Made by a program: the position numbers and the translations under genes
The notes under the pieces: generated by a model
The model's input: only the letters and a program-made list of their open reading frames with translations
Told to the model about the DNA's origin: nothing
Database searches by the model: none
Part shown: positions 37,493 to 46,924 of the stretch, one piece after another
Position numbering within the stretch: the first letter of the stretch is position 1
How the letters are laid out: every line of letters starts with the position of its first letter
Origin: Acidianus brierleyi
GTDB lineage: Archaea; Thermoproteota; Thermoprotei_A; Sulfolobales; Sulfolobaceae
Direction of reading: 5' to 3'
NCBI RefSeq assembly: GCF_003201835.2
Contig: NZ_CP029289.2
Location: 1,488,001 to 1,552,000 of the forward strand
DNA: 64,000 nucleotides

Positions 37493-39555
37493 ACTTTCTT
37501 AAAGCATTCAGTTTTTACTTCATAAATTAAGCCGCTCTTTTTCATGTCTGAGACTATTTTTTCAGTACTTTGTTTTTCTATTCCTTCTCTTTCTGCTTCT
37601 TTTGAAATTTCTTTTATCTTAGCGCACTCTTCATTTTGTGCAAGCGTATCTATTATTTCTAGTATTTTAACCATCTTTTCTCTTGCACTCTTTGGTTTAC
37701 CTAGCATTATAGTATCTATATCTATACTACCAGACTCTACATCTAGACCTACTTTTTCCAAGAATATCCTCATTATATTTATTGCCCTTTCTGCGTCATC
37801 TCTAGTAGCAACTTCTCTCAGTCCCATTCTTGCATATGCCTCTGTTAATCTTATTAAGGCTTCAAGCTGTCGTGGAGTTATTAGTATTGGAGAATCTGGC
37901 GTATCAGAACTTTTTTTCCTCATTTCCACATAGAAATCTGCCAATAGTTTTTTTGCTTCGTCACTTAGTTGAGGATTAACGTATTTTCTAGAAAATGCTA
38001 TATATTTTTTCAATAAATCTACATCTATGGAATTTTTAACAGATTTTCCTCCATGCATATCTAGAATGTGATTTGCTAATAACTGATCTTCTGAGCCAGG
38101 CTTATCTACTAAAATAAATATTAAATCAAATCTGGAGAGAATAGTAGGAGGTAAATCTATATTTTCTGCTATTCCTCTCTCTTGAATATACCTTCCAAAT
38201 TTTGGATTACCTGCTGCTATAATAGTTGCTCTAGCATTTAGCTTCGCTACTATACCTGCTTTAGCTATAGATACAGTTTGTTGTTCCATTGCCTCATGTA
38301 TTGCTACTCTATCTTCATCTTTCATCTTATCTATTTCGTCTATTACGGCTATCCCACCATCTGCTAGTACTAACGCTCCAGCCTCTAAATAATAATCTCC
38401 AGTATTTTTTTCTCTAACTACGGCTGCTGTTAAACCTGCTGCAGTAGCACCTTTACCTGTAGTGTAAACAGATCTAGGTGCTACTCTAGCAGCAAATTGT
38501 AGTAATTGCGATTTTGCTGTACCTGGATCACCTATTATTAGAACATGAATGTCTCCTCTTATTCTAGTACCGTCCTGCATTGTCCTTTGAACTCCTCCAA
38601 AAAGTGCTAATCCTATGGCTTCTTTTATTTCCCAATGATCATAAATTGAAGGTGCTATTGATGACATAATTCTTTCCTTTATCCAAGGATCTTTAGCTAG
38701 CTCTTGGATCTTCTTCTTGTCCTCATCGGTTATTTCTACCTCATCTAGAACTTTTTCTGAAACTTCTATACTTATTACTTTCATATAAACATCGAAAACT
38801 GTTCTACTGCCTCTTTTTACTATAGAATCTTGCTTTATCATTAATATTCCAGTTAGTTTTACTCTATCTCCTGGTCTGGCCGAATCTACTAGATCATCTT
38901 CAAGGATTGCTTCAATTTGTCTTGGTAATTGGCCTGGTGGGACTTCTTCAGGTCTTTCTTGAAGTATAACTTTTTGCCAATCTATAAGTTTTGTTTTTTC
39001 TGGAACTATTTCGAATTGGCCTATTTTTCCGCATCTAGGACATACGGAAGGAGTAGTTATTATATCGTTCATTTCTCCTTCTTCAGGCCATATAAATTCT
39101 TGGTTACAATCTGGATGAACATGCTTAAATGTTACTCTATATGCTCTTTCTTTAACTGGAGTTTGTTTTGTTAATATTCCTTCTACACTTATGATTTTAT
39201 TAACATCACTGCTTCGTATTTTCCTTAACTCTATTACTCTTGGTAGATTTATTATTCTGACATGAACTTTTTCTACTTCTAAAGGATACGAGTTATCTAA
39301 CTCCTCAATTATTTTTATCATTCTATCTTCAAGTAAAGTTAGTGACTGTAAAGGATTCAATATAATTTCATTAGCAATTTTTTCATTAAATGAAAATAAA
39401 TCATTAAAATCTACTATTATACTTTTCTTTCTATATGCTATGATTTCATTAATTTGATTCATGTACTTAAAATTCCCAGGGATATCCTGGAAATTCTTCA
39501 AGAATTCTTCAAAAACATCTCCTATATCAACTTGAGTTTCCAATAATATCACCAT
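37489..39555 (-). CDS. mcm: replicative DNA helicase MCM
   Basis: 688-aa homohexameric MCM. N-terminal domain with a zinc site (HPDC ... CPRC, about residues 151-180), then the AAA+ domain: Walker A GDPGTAKSQ, Walker B VIDEIDKM, arginine finger LSRFDL, and a C-terminal winged helix. It overlaps the GINS gene upstream by 29 nt, the conserved Sulfolobales gins23-mcm pair, so the CMG core is co-expressed. Confidence 0.97.
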   Translation of the reverse strand: MVILLETQVDIGDVFEEFLKNFQDIPGNFKYMNQINEIIAYRKKSIIVDFNDLFSFNEKIANEIILNPLQSLTLLEDRMIKIIEELDNSYPLEVEKVHVRIINLPRVIELRKIRSSDVNKIISVEGILTKQTPVKERAYRVTFKHVHPDCNQEFIWPEEGEMNDIITTPSVCPRCGKIGQFEIVPEKTKLIDWQKVILQERPEEVPPGQLPRQIEAILEDDLVDSARPGDRVKLTGILMIKQDSIVKRGSRTVFDVYMKVISIEVSEKVLDEVEITDEDKKKIQELAKDPWIKERIMSSIAPSIYDHWEIKEAIGLALFGGVQRTMQDGTRIRGDIHVLIIGDPGTAKSQLLQFAARVAPRSVYTTGKGATAAGLTAAVVREKNTGDYYLEAGALVLADGGIAVIDEIDKMKDEDRVAIHEAMEQQTVSIAKAGIVAKLNARATIIAAGNPKFGRYIQERGIAENIDLPPTILSRFDLIFILVDKPGSEDQLLANHILDMHGGKSVKNSIDVDLLKKYIAFSRKYVNPQLSDEAKKLLADFYVEMRKKSSDTPDSPILITPRQLEALIRLTEAYARMGLREVATRDDAERAINIMRIFLEKVGLDVESGSIDIDTIMLGKPKSAREKMVKILEIIDTLAQNEECAKIKEISKEAEREGIEKQSTEKIVSDMKKSGLIYEVKTECFKKV

Positions 39556-40066
39556 AATACTTTCTTAAGATTTCACTTATAGTTGAATACACTAAAAATT
39601 CTTCTTTTGTCATTTTACTTATAAGTGTTTGTTCATTTATATTAAGCAACGCTAATTGTATTATTTTTCTCAATCTAATAGAAGATAATTCCTTTATTAT
39701 CGCGTATACTTTTCTTAAACGTTCTAGATCTTCTATATTACTTGAATTTTTTAGATCATTTATTAGAAATTTTATAATGATATAGAAATTATTATAAAGC
39801 TGGATAATTGATGCAGGCGTATTTATATTTTGTTTCTCTTGGAATAGTATTCTTCCCATTTCATCGATATTAGGTCTATTAACCTTTGTTTTTCCAGACT
39901 TTTCTAACTCTTTAGCTAACCAGAAAGGTATTTCATCTTCACTTCCTTTATATAAGGAAATTTCATTAAAGCCTAAATCTATAGTTCCAGTGTCATCAAG
40001 TACTATTACCTTCTCTTTTTCTACCATAAATAATCGATTTATCGCCCTTAGTTTAGTATTAAACAT
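39527..40066 (-). CDS. gins23: GINS subunit Gins23
   Basis: 179 aa, related to Psf2/Psf3. The small beta domain comes first (KVIVLDDTGTIDLGF ... DEIPFWLAKELEKSG) and the helical domain follows, the Psf2/3 order. It binds MCM and the RecJ/Cdc45 homologue. A second ATG at 40027 is plausible, because the TATA-like ATAAAAAATAA lies very close to 40066. Position directly before mcm confirms the call. Confidence 0.9.
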   Translation of the reverse strand: MFNTKLRAINRLFMVEKEKVIVLDDTGTIDLGFNEISLYKGSEDEIPFWLAKELEKSGKTKVNRPNIDEMGRILFQEKQNINTPASIIQLYNNFYIIIKFLINDLKNSSNIEDLERLRKVYAIIKELSSIRLRKIIQLALLNINEQTLISKMTKEEFLVYSTISEILRKYYGDIIGNSS

Positions 40067-40128
40067 AAGTTATTTTTTATGGTAAAGGTTTTAGAACTAT
40101 TTTGGCTTTATTCAGTATTAGAACTTAT

Positions 40129-40623
40129 ATGGAACCTAAAGTTCTAGTTACTACTGCGTCTAATAAAGGCAATAAATGTGTCGTAGAAATATTAAATAGA
40201 ATATTTATAAAAGATTCTAATGCAATAGCAAAAGAAATTACACAAAATGTGATAATAGTAGAAACGTCGTTATCTCCTATAGAAACGTATGGACTAATTA
40301 TTTCTGCTCCTCCAGCATGTGCAAAAAAGATATTTCCAATAAATATGATATTACCTTTAGATACCAAACTTATTATTTGCAAAGTATCAGAATGTCTCAC
40401 AAAACTCCATATATCGAAATTTTTTGTTAATTGTTATGTAAGATCAGGGAATTTCGATTGTAAAATGTTAGAAATAGGAATAGCATTAAAATTAAAAGGA
40501 CTTCTTAGTGTTGACTATAAAACTCCTGACAAGGTAGTAAATCTAAATATAATTAAAGATACAGTTTATGTTTCTATATTAAATAAGGATCAAGAAAAAG
40601 TTTCGGTTAAGTCCCTCGGTTAG
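40129..40623 (+). CDS. THUMP-domain protein
   Basis: 164 aa. N-terminal half PKVLVTTASNKGNKCVVEILN; C-terminal VRSGNFDCKMLEIGIALKLKG, then SVDYKTPDKVVNLNIIKDTVYVSI is a THUMP fold, an RNA-binding module of tRNA-modification enzymes. It has no catalytic domain and resembles Tan1-type adaptors needed for acetylation of tRNA. TTG 40102 would add nine residues; ATG 40129 begins the conserved part. It is divergent from gins23. Confidence 0.72.
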   Translation: MEPKVLVTTASNKGNKCVVEILNRIFIKDSNAIAKEITQNVIIVETSLSPIETYGLIISAPPACAKKIFPINMILPLDTKLIICKVSECLTKLHISKFFVNCYVRSGNFDCKMLEIGIALKLKGLLSVDYKTPDKVVNLNIIKDTVYVSILNKDQEKVSVKSLG

Positions 40624-40640
40624 AATATATAGTAATACTT

Positions 40641-40652
40641 CGTTATATAACG
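40641..40652. promoter_or_regulatory. perfect palindrome before the orc1/cdc6 gene
   Basis: CGTTATATAACG (12 bp) ends 14 nt before the Orc1/Cdc6 ATG at 40667, downstream of a TATA-like AATATATAG (40624-40632). It is a plausible operator between core promoter and start codon. Confidence 0.4.
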
Positions 40653-40666
40653 TATAGGTGAAAGTT

Positions 40667-41905
40667 ATGGCGACCCCTGAAGATATAATTAATTCAGAAT
40701 TAGAATCACCTTCAGTATTTAGGAATAAAGGAATTCTTTTTCCAGATTACATACCTAAAAGACTCTTACATAGAGAAGATAAAATACGAGAGTTAACTAT
40801 AGCGTTTAAAGACATAATAAATGATCCAGGAAATTCTTCGATAAGAGTTGTCATTTGGGGAAGAACAGGTACTGGCAAGACAGCAACAACTAAATCTTTT
40901 GGACAAGGATTTAAAGGAATAACGAATAATAGAGGCATAAAAACCGAGTATATACATATTAATTGTCATAGACAAAGAACTCTTTACCTTTTAACGCTAG
41001 AAATTGCAAATATCTTAAAACTTCCTATACCAGTACGAGGATTATCCTCACAAGAAGTATTCAAGGTTATTCATGACTATTTAGATAAGAGAAATATGTA
41101 TATAATAGTAACTCTAGACGAATTTGACTATCTAGTAAATACGTCTCCCCAAGAAGACGTCTATTTTCTTGTAAGACTTTATGATGAGATCTCTGCTGCC
41201 GTTAAAAGAATAAGCTATATTTTCGTAGTTAGAGATCTTTCCACTATTAATTCTCTAGACAAAAGTATTAAGGACCATATTCTAAGAAATATTATAGAAT
41301 TCAAGCCTTATTCATCAACAGAATTATATGATATATTGCAAGATAGAGTTAGAGAAGCATTTAATGAAAATGCTGTCTTAGATGATGCAGTAAAGTTTGT
41401 GGCAGATATGAATGGATTTGACAAAGGAGGAAGTGGGAATGCCAGATTATCTATAGAGACATTGCAACTAGCAGGTGAAATAGCTGATAGAGAAAAATCC
41501 TTACTTGTAACATTAGATCATGTAAAACTAGCAAATTCTAAATTAAATCAAGAGGCTAGCGTAATATTTGATGAGATAGGCGATTTGGAATTACACTCTT
41601 TATTACTTATAAAATCGGTTAGTAATTTGAGCAAGCGATTTAGAGATGAAGCTTTTTCTATGGGAAAAGTTGAAGAAGAATATCAACAGATTTGTAAAGA
41701 CATTGGAGAAGAGCCTAGAAGGCATACGCAAGTATACGAGTATGTTAGAAGGCTTAAGTTAATGGGCATATTCAATACTCAGCAAAGTGGACGTGGAACT
41801 AGAGGAAGAACTACATTGATTTCTTTGTCAGTTCCACTGTCTCAAGAATTTGACGATTATATAACTAAGCAAATAAGGGGGAAGCTAAATACAAAATACA
41901 CTTAA
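40667..41905 (+). CDS. cdc6: Orc1/Cdc6 family AAA+ protein (probably the Orc1-2 / Cdc6-2 paralogue)
   Basis: 412 aa. Walker A GRTGTGKTA, Walker B VTLDEFD, sensor regions and a C-terminal winged helix (RHTQVYEYVRRLKLMGIF). The neighbourhood mcm-gins23 matches the Sulfolobus paralogue away from the origins, which in S. islandicus acts as a DNA-damage-response regulator and not as the main initiator. ATG 40667 is preferred over GTG 40658 because AGGTG lies 6-7 nt before it. The paralogue assignment is from context. Confidence 0.9.
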   Translation: MATPEDIINSELESPSVFRNKGILFPDYIPKRLLHREDKIRELTIAFKDIINDPGNSSIRVVIWGRTGTGKTATTKSFGQGFKGITNNRGIKTEYIHINCHRQRTLYLLTLEIANILKLPIPVRGLSSQEVFKVIHDYLDKRNMYIIVTLDEFDYLVNTSPQEDVYFLVRLYDEISAAVKRISYIFVVRDLSTINSLDKSIKDHILRNIIEFKPYSSTELYDILQDRVREAFNENAVLDDAVKFVADMNGFDKGGSGNARLSIETLQLAGEIADREKSLLVTLDHVKLANSKLNQEASVIFDEIGDLELHSLLLIKSVSNLSKRFRDEAFSMGKVEEEYQQICKDIGEEPRRHTQVYEYVRRLKLMGIFNTQQSGRGTRGRTTLISLSVPLSQEFDDYITKQIRGKLNTKYT

Positions 41906-41924
41906 ACTTCAGAGAATTAAGATT

Positions 41925-42143
41925 TTGCTTACATTAATGCAATATGGTGATTTGAGCCTTACTAGGCTTTCTAGGCTCTCAAAAGTTAGATTTTCTGTTT
42001 TAAAAAGAGAGATTTTAATTCTAAAAAACAAGGGATATATAGAAATTATAGATAGTGGTAGAGTTAAAATAGCTAGGTTAAACTATTCTAACCAAAAAGT
42101 TATAATTCTTAAAAATCTGCTTGAAGAACTTGAGGATATATGA
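41925..42143 (+). CDS. small winged-helix protein
   Basis: 72 aa, TTG start (ATG 41937 is the alternative, which would lose part of helix 1). The sequence is a complete wHTH: LTLMQYGDLSLTRLSRLSKV, FSVLKREILILKNKGYIEII, then a wing and C-terminal helix. It follows the Orc1/Cdc6 gene by 19 nt and overlaps moaC by 4 nt. A transcription regulator is likely; target unknown. Confidence 0.65.
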   Translation: MLTLMQYGDLSLTRLSRLSKVRFSVLKREILILKNKGYIEIIDSGRVKIARLNYSNQKVIILKNLLEELEDI

Positions 42144-42583
42144 CAGCAAAAATGGTTGATATATCTCCTAAAGATATAGTATTGCGAGAAGCAATAGCAG
42201 AAGGATTCATAAAATTAAAGAAAGAAACAATAGAAAGAATAAAAAAGGGAGAAATTGAAAAAGGTGATGTCATTACTGTAGCTAAAGTAGCAGGCATTAT
42301 GGCAGCTAAAAAGAATTATGAATTGCTTCCAATGTGTCATCCTATACCTTTAGAATATTCTGGATTAGAAATATTTTTAGAAGAAGAAGGAGTGAGAGTA
42401 AGATCTACAATCAAGGCTCATTATAGAACAGGAGTAGAAATGGAAGCATTAACTTCGGTTGCAGTGGCTTTACTTACAATATGGGATATGGTAAAACAAT
42501 ACGAAAAAGACGAAAATGGGCAATACCCTACTACGATAATAAAGAATATTAAGGTTGTAAACAAAATTAAGTCTTCTTCTTAG
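42140..42583 (+). CDS. moaC: cyclic pyranopterin monophosphate synthase MoaC
   Basis: 147 aa. Second step of molybdopterin synthesis: converts the MoaA product to cPMP. Hallmarks are the MCHPIPLEY loop and GVEMEALTSVAVALLTIWDMVK. Normal length. It overlaps the convergent RFC-L gene by 17 nt. Confidence 0.95.
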   Translation: MTAKMVDISPKDIVLREAIAEGFIKLKKETIERIKKGEIEKGDVITVAKVAGIMAAKKNYELLPMCHPIPLEYSGLEIFLEEEGVRVRSTIKAHYRTGVEMEALTSVAVALLTIWDMVKQYEKDENGQYPTTIIKNIKVVNKIKSSS

Positions 42584-43892
42584 AACTGCTGTATCTTCTA
42601 TATGTCTTCTTTTGAGAATATTTTTGTGTATACTTAGTTTGTGTTTCTTCACTACTAGTTTCTCCACTTATTGTAGATAAATATTCTTGTTCTTTAGGAG
42701 TTAATTCAAGATTTTTCGAAACTTCCTTTATTTTTGAGTATTGTATGAAATATGGAAACACATCGTTTAGAATCTTATCGCTAGATGTGTGTATTTTTTT
42801 ACCTATTTTTTCAAGTATTGAATTCTTGAGATCCCTATTTTCTTTAGACTTATATAACATCTGTATAACTTGAGGGAATTGATATTTTTTCCATTTAGGC
42901 TTCCATCCTTGTTTGAATTTTTCCGTTTCGGCCATAGCTACGCCTGGTCCCATTAAATCAAAAGTGTAACTAAGTAAATCCCAACCAGACGTTTTAGCCC
43001 TATTTAAGAATATTGATGCTCTAGATAACGCGTCATAAGCCCTCCAAATATCTTCCAAATTATCATATTGTATTGGTATATTTTCAGAGAACCATTTTAT
43101 AAGTAAATCATAATCAACTTGTGAATTTGAAACGGCGTTCTTAGCTTGCCACACATATTTAGCCCAAAACACGTTTCTTACAGTCTCAAATGAGTCTAGT
43201 TCTCTTTCTTTTCTTTTTGCTATCTCGCTAACAGTAGTTTCTGTAACCTTTTTATATCCTTCAGCCACTGATTGTAGTAAATTTATGGCATATCTAGCAT
43301 CTCCTTCACTAATGTCTATTATGTCGCCTAATGCCTCATCTTCGCATTGTATTTTTTCCGAGTTACAGATCTTAGACAGAATTCTTTTTAATGCATATTT
43401 TCCTAGTTTTTTAACTTCTATCATTTTAGTAGCGTTTCTAAGATCTCTAAGGCTTGGATCCCATGGATTATTAGCCGCCATAATTATTGGATACTTAGAT
43501 TTTTGTATTAGTTCTAATATGGCAGGAATTGCGCCAGAATCTTGCTTAACATTTATTCCATCAACTTCATCTAGAAAAATTAGTTTTCCTCGTATGCCAA
43601 AAAGACTGCCACTTAAAGCCGCTTTTTCTGCAATATTTTTTATTGCAGTTATATTTCTATTATCACTAGCATTCATTTCCATTAATTCTAATTTATAGTC
43701 ATTTGCTACCGCTATAGCTATAGTAGTCTTCCCAGAGCCAGGAGGACCATAAAGCAGTATAGCTCTATTTTCTGCCTTACCTTTGAGCCATGATTCTATC
43801 CATTCTTTTACCGAATTTTTAACGTCGTCTTGATTTTCTACATCGTTTAAACTCTTTGGTCTATATTTTATTATCCATGGTAAATTACTCAT
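42567..43892 (-). CDS. rfcL: replication factor C large subunit
   Basis: 441 aa clamp-loader subunit. Walker A GPPGSGKTT, Walker B LIFLDEVDGI, a GDARYAINLLQ sensor segment, and a Lys/Tyr/Ser/Gln-rich C-terminal tail that may carry a PCNA-binding element. Overlaps RFC-S by 8 nt; the two form the operon rfcS-rfcL. Confidence 0.95.
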   Translation of the reverse strand: MSNLPWIIKYRPKSLNDVENQDDVKNSVKEWIESWLKGKAENRAILLYGPPGSGKTTIAIAVANDYKLELMEMNASDNRNITAIKNIAEKAALSGSLFGIRGKLIFLDEVDGINVKQDSGAIPAILELIQKSKYPIIMAANNPWDPSLRDLRNATKMIEVKKLGKYALKRILSKICNSEKIQCEDEALGDIIDISEGDARYAINLLQSVAEGYKKVTETTVSEIAKRKERELDSFETVRNVFWAKYVWQAKNAVSNSQVDYDLLIKWFSENIPIQYDNLEDIWRAYDALSRASIFLNRAKTSGWDLLSYTFDLMGPGVAMAETEKFKQGWKPKWKKYQFPQVIQMLYKSKENRDLKNSILEKIGKKIHTSSDKILNDVFPYFIQYSKIKEVSKNLELTPKEQEYLSTISGETSSEETQTKYTQKYSQKKTYRRYSSSKKKT

Positions 43893-44877
43893 TATTACTA
43901 CCTAGATATTTATTACCATAAATAGCTATTTTTGCTAAAAGTCCAGAAAGTTGAATTTCGTCATCTGCACCTTCTATTATTCTAAACTCTATTTCGCCTA
44001 TATAATCCATTAATAATACTCTTAATTCTTCTGGTATCTGAAGTTCATTAGAAGTTAATTCCCTATGCAGCTGCTTTACTATATCTTCACCTGATAGTCC
44101 ATAAGTTACTAATAACGATCTAAGTTTTTCTCTAGCATCCATGAATTTACCTTTTAGAGCAAAATTTAACATATCTCTCACTTCTTTAGGCTGTGCAAAT
44201 CCTAATACCTTGTAAACTGATTCTACAGTAACTTTACCATAAGCCGACGCAGCTTGCAAAATATTTATTGATTTTCTCATATCTCCCATAGTCACATCGT
44301 ATATAGTTTCTAAGGCTTTAGTATCAAAGTCCACTTTCTCCTGTTTTGATATATATTCTAACCTGCCTACTATGTCATCCTTCTTTAATGGATAGAATCT
44401 AAACAGTGCAGTTCTAGATTGTATAGGATCTATTATCTTACTAAGATAATTGCAGGCCAGGATAAATCTGGTAGTTTCTGTATAAAGTTCCATAGTTCTT
44501 CTAAGAGCTTGTTGAGCATCAGCAGTCATATTATCTGCTTCATCAAGAAGAATTACTTTAAATGGTACATTTCCTGGAACCATTGTCCTAGCAAATTCTT
44601 TCACCTTATTTCTTATTATGTCGATGCCTCTTTCATCGCTGGCGTTAAGTTCTAAGAAATATTGTAGATAGTTATCTCCATATAAATCATGTACCAGGGC
44701 AAGTGCTGCAGTAGTTTTACCAGTACCTGGTGGACCAGCAAAAAGTAAATGTGGCATATTTTTCTCCTGAGCGAATCTTTTTAATCTGCTTACTATGTCC
44801 TCTTGGTCTACTATATCATTAAGAGTTTTAGGTCTATATTTTTCTGCCCAGAGTACCTCTTCGACTATTTCTGACAT
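43885..44877 (-). CDS. rfcS: replication factor C small subunit
   Basis: 330 aa. Walker A GPPGTGKTT, Walker B ILLDEADNM, an SRTALF arginine-finger (SRC-type) motif and the collar domain. Four copies join one RFC-L to load PCNA. A short A/T-rich gap precedes it. This completes the replication block with mcm, gins23 and orc1/cdc6. Confidence 0.96.
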   Translation of the reverse strand: MSEIVEEVLWAEKYRPKTLNDIVDQEDIVSRLKRFAQEKNMPHLLFAGPPGTGKTTAALALVHDLYGDNYLQYFLELNASDERGIDIIRNKVKEFARTMVPGNVPFKVILLDEADNMTADAQQALRRTMELYTETTRFILACNYLSKIIDPIQSRTALFRFYPLKKDDIVGRLEYISKQEKVDFDTKALETIYDVTMGDMRKSINILQAASAYGKVTVESVYKVLGFAQPKEVRDMLNFALKGKFMDAREKLRSLLVTYGLSGEDIVKQLHRELTSNELQIPEELRVLLMDYIGEIEFRIIEGADDEIQLSGLLAKIAIYGNKYLGSNNE

Positions 44878-44920
44878 ATAAAAAGAATGTGATTTATAGG
44901 AATAAAAAATACAACTCTTC

Positions 44921-45367
44921 TTATTTTCTCTTATATTTTCCCATTAAATTGCCAGCAGATATTATATGATTCTCCATTAGAGATTTAAGATTGTCTGCAG
45001 TAATATTTTTCCTTAAAGGTAATTCCGAATCTAACGCATAGACATTAAAATAATATCTATGAGGACCATGAGATTTAGGAGGGCAAGGTCCATTATATCC
45101 TATTTTACCAAAATCATTAACACCTTGAATACCAATTTCACTCTCCATTTCCTTTTTCACATTTTCCGGCAATGAATTTCTTTTTATATTATATATAACC
45201 CAGTGAATAAATGTTCCCCCTGGTGCATCTGGATCTTCAACTATAATAGCGTAAGTTTTAGCGTTATCTATTTTTTCCCACTCCAATGGGGGAGATATAT
45301 CTATTCCATCACAAGTATATTTTATTGGAATTTCTTCTCCGTTTGTGAAGGCAGATCTTATTTCCAT
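44921..45367 (-). CDS. YbhB/PEBP (Raf kinase inhibitor-like) protein
   Basis: 148 aa. Phosphatidylethanolamine-binding fold: SPPLEW, IVEDPDAPGGTFIHWVIYNI (DPDAP anion-binding motif), and GPCPPKSHGPHRYYFNVYALD. Function in archaea is not established; it may bind a small anionic ligand. Lies between rfcS and the proteasome gene. Confidence 0.92.
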   Translation of the reverse strand: MEIRSAFTNGEEIPIKYTCDGIDISPPLEWEKIDNAKTYAIIVEDPDAPGGTFIHWVIYNIKRNSLPENVKKEMESEIGIQGVNDFGKIGYNGPCPPKSHGPHRYYFNVYALDSELPLRKNITADNLKSLMENHIISAGNLMGKYKRK

Positions 45368-45392
45368 GTAAGGATTTTATAATTAAAAATAA

Positions 45393-46013
45393 TTAAGCTT
45401 TCTTATTTGGATAGATCTCTTTCTCTATATGGCCTTGTGCATTTATTTTAGTTACTATAGCTCCTGTTCCAGTGAATGAATCTCTTTTTATTGCTGATAA
45501 TATTGCTCTACCAGCAAGATCCATAGCTTCGTCTTCAGATAAGTTTTCATTGTAGTCATCTTCTAAGACTCCCATTGCTACTGGAGATCCAGATCCGGTA
45601 GCTACATACTTTTCTTCTGTCATATCTCCGAAATAATCCAGGTTATATAATCTTGGTGCATCATCATACCCTCCTATCAATATCTGGACAACATAAGGTA
45701 GATATTTGGTTTGAGATAACACATTAGCCAGATAAGTAGACAAGGACTTAATACTTGTTGGTCTATTACCTGAGATATAATTAAAATGATATAAATTTTT
45801 TAGATAGTTATATATGAACTGTAAATCAGCTACGCTACCTGCAGTAGTTACTCCTATTTTATCTGTAATGTATAATATTTTTCTAACCATTTTATTAGCA
45901 ACAAATGATCCAGCACTGGCTCTTCTATCTGCAGCTAGAACTACAGCAGTTTTTGTTACTAGACCGACGGTAGTAGTTCCTTTTAGTATTTTAATTTTGC
46001 TTTCACTTTCCAT
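45393..46013 (-). CDS. psmB: proteasome beta subunit (catalytic)
   Basis: 206 aa. A short propeptide ends at KG, and the mature chain begins TTTVGL. Counting from this Thr1, Asp17 (AADRR) and Lys33 are in place, so this is an active subunit and not an inactive paralogue. GTG 46022 is in frame, but ATG 46013 follows a GTGGT ribosome-site-like stretch. Confidence 0.94.
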   Translation of the reverse strand: MESESKIKILKGTTTVGLVTKTAVVLAADRRASAGSFVANKMVRKILYITDKIGVTTAGSVADLQFIYNYLKNLYHFNYISGNRPTSIKSLSTYLANVLSQTKYLPYVVQILIGGYDDAPRLYNLDYFGDMTEEKYVATGSGSPVAMGVLEDDYNENLSEDEAMDLAGRAILSAIKRDSFTGTGAIVTKINAQGHIEKEIYPNKKA

Positions 46014-46114
46014 ACTTACCACTATATATTCTCCATATTTAGTATTTGAAACTTGCTTAACGTAAGATCTTTACTGGATTAAGTTTTTTTCCTACCCAGT
46101 TAAATAAACTTCTA

Positions 46115-46924
46115 ATGAAGATACTTGTTAATGGTTTACTTACATTTGATTCTGGTAAAACTACATTTGCTTCATATATATTAAGCGAATTAAAAAATAC
46201 TGGATTGAATTTTTTTCCTCTTAAACCTATAGCTGGTCATAATGGATGGTATAGCTATGAGACGTTATTGAAAAGTAAATCTATTAATGCTCTTGCAGGT
46301 AACGATGCGTTGAAGTATTATAATATAACTGGAATTGATGTTAGACTTATAAATCCATTTGCTGTACTATTATTTCCAGTAGATCTTGAGAAATTAGACT
46401 ATAAAATATCATTTTATGAACAACTGATGGAAAATGGATATCCAGTTATGATAAGATATACTGATGTTAACGGCAATGATTATTATTACGCTGTAGACCC
46501 CGGACTAGTTATAGACTCCTTAAGTGATATTTTGGAAGATCTATATAATACGTTTAAACCAATTATTGTTTCGAATAGGTGTATTAGGAACAAAGTTAAT
46601 GAATCAAGCTATATTGTGGATAATAATGTGAAAGAATTTTTAAAAAAAGATAATATTATAATAGAATCATATAATGATGCTTTAGCTCCTACGTATTCAT
46701 CATTAGGCGTTGATGTAATGTTTGCGGTAGCCCCAGGTAAGGTATTTATGATAGATGGCGATAGATTAAGGAAGATACTTAGCTTATTTACATTACCACC
46801 TTGGATAATTAGGACAAAAGAGATATTCGAATATACTAAACCAGATAAGACTTTTGTTATCAATATCAAAAATTCAAAAAATGATATAATAGTAAACGAG
46901 CTTTTGCGTTATGTAGATTTATAG
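46115..46924 (+). CDS. P-loop ATPase of unknown function
   Basis: 269 aa. N-terminal VNGLLTFDSGKTT is a P-loop of the dethiobiotin-synthetase/SIMIBI kind. Later SLGVDVMFAVAPGKVFMIDGDRL and a C-terminal alpha/beta part follow. I do not recognise a named family; archaeal-specific predicted ATPases have this shape. The 3' end overlaps the DUF1641 gene on the opposite strand by 16 nt. Confidence 0.65.
   Translation: MKILVNGLLTFDSGKTTFASYILSELKNTGLNFFPLKPIAGHNGWYSYETLLKSKSINALAGNDALKYYNITGIDVRLINPFAVLLFPVDLEKLDYKISFYEQLMENGYPVMIRYTDVNGNDYYYAVDPGLVIDSLSDILEDLYNTFKPIIVSNRCIRNKVNESSYIVDNNVKEFLKKDNIIIESYNDALAPTYSSLGVDVMFAVAPGKVFMIDGDRLRKILSLFTLPPWIIRTKEIFEYTKPDKTFVINIKNSKNDIIVNELLRYVDL

Noticed and set aside
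40621..40666. Possible replication origin next to orc1/cdc6
   Set aside because: Only one short palindrome is present; no cluster of origin-recognition repeats or extended duplex-unwinding region was seen, and the paralogue beside mcm is not origin-linked in Sulfolobus.
46609..46869. 86-aa minus-strand frame
   Set aside because: Lies wholly inside the P-loop ATPase gene; composition is that of an antisense shadow.
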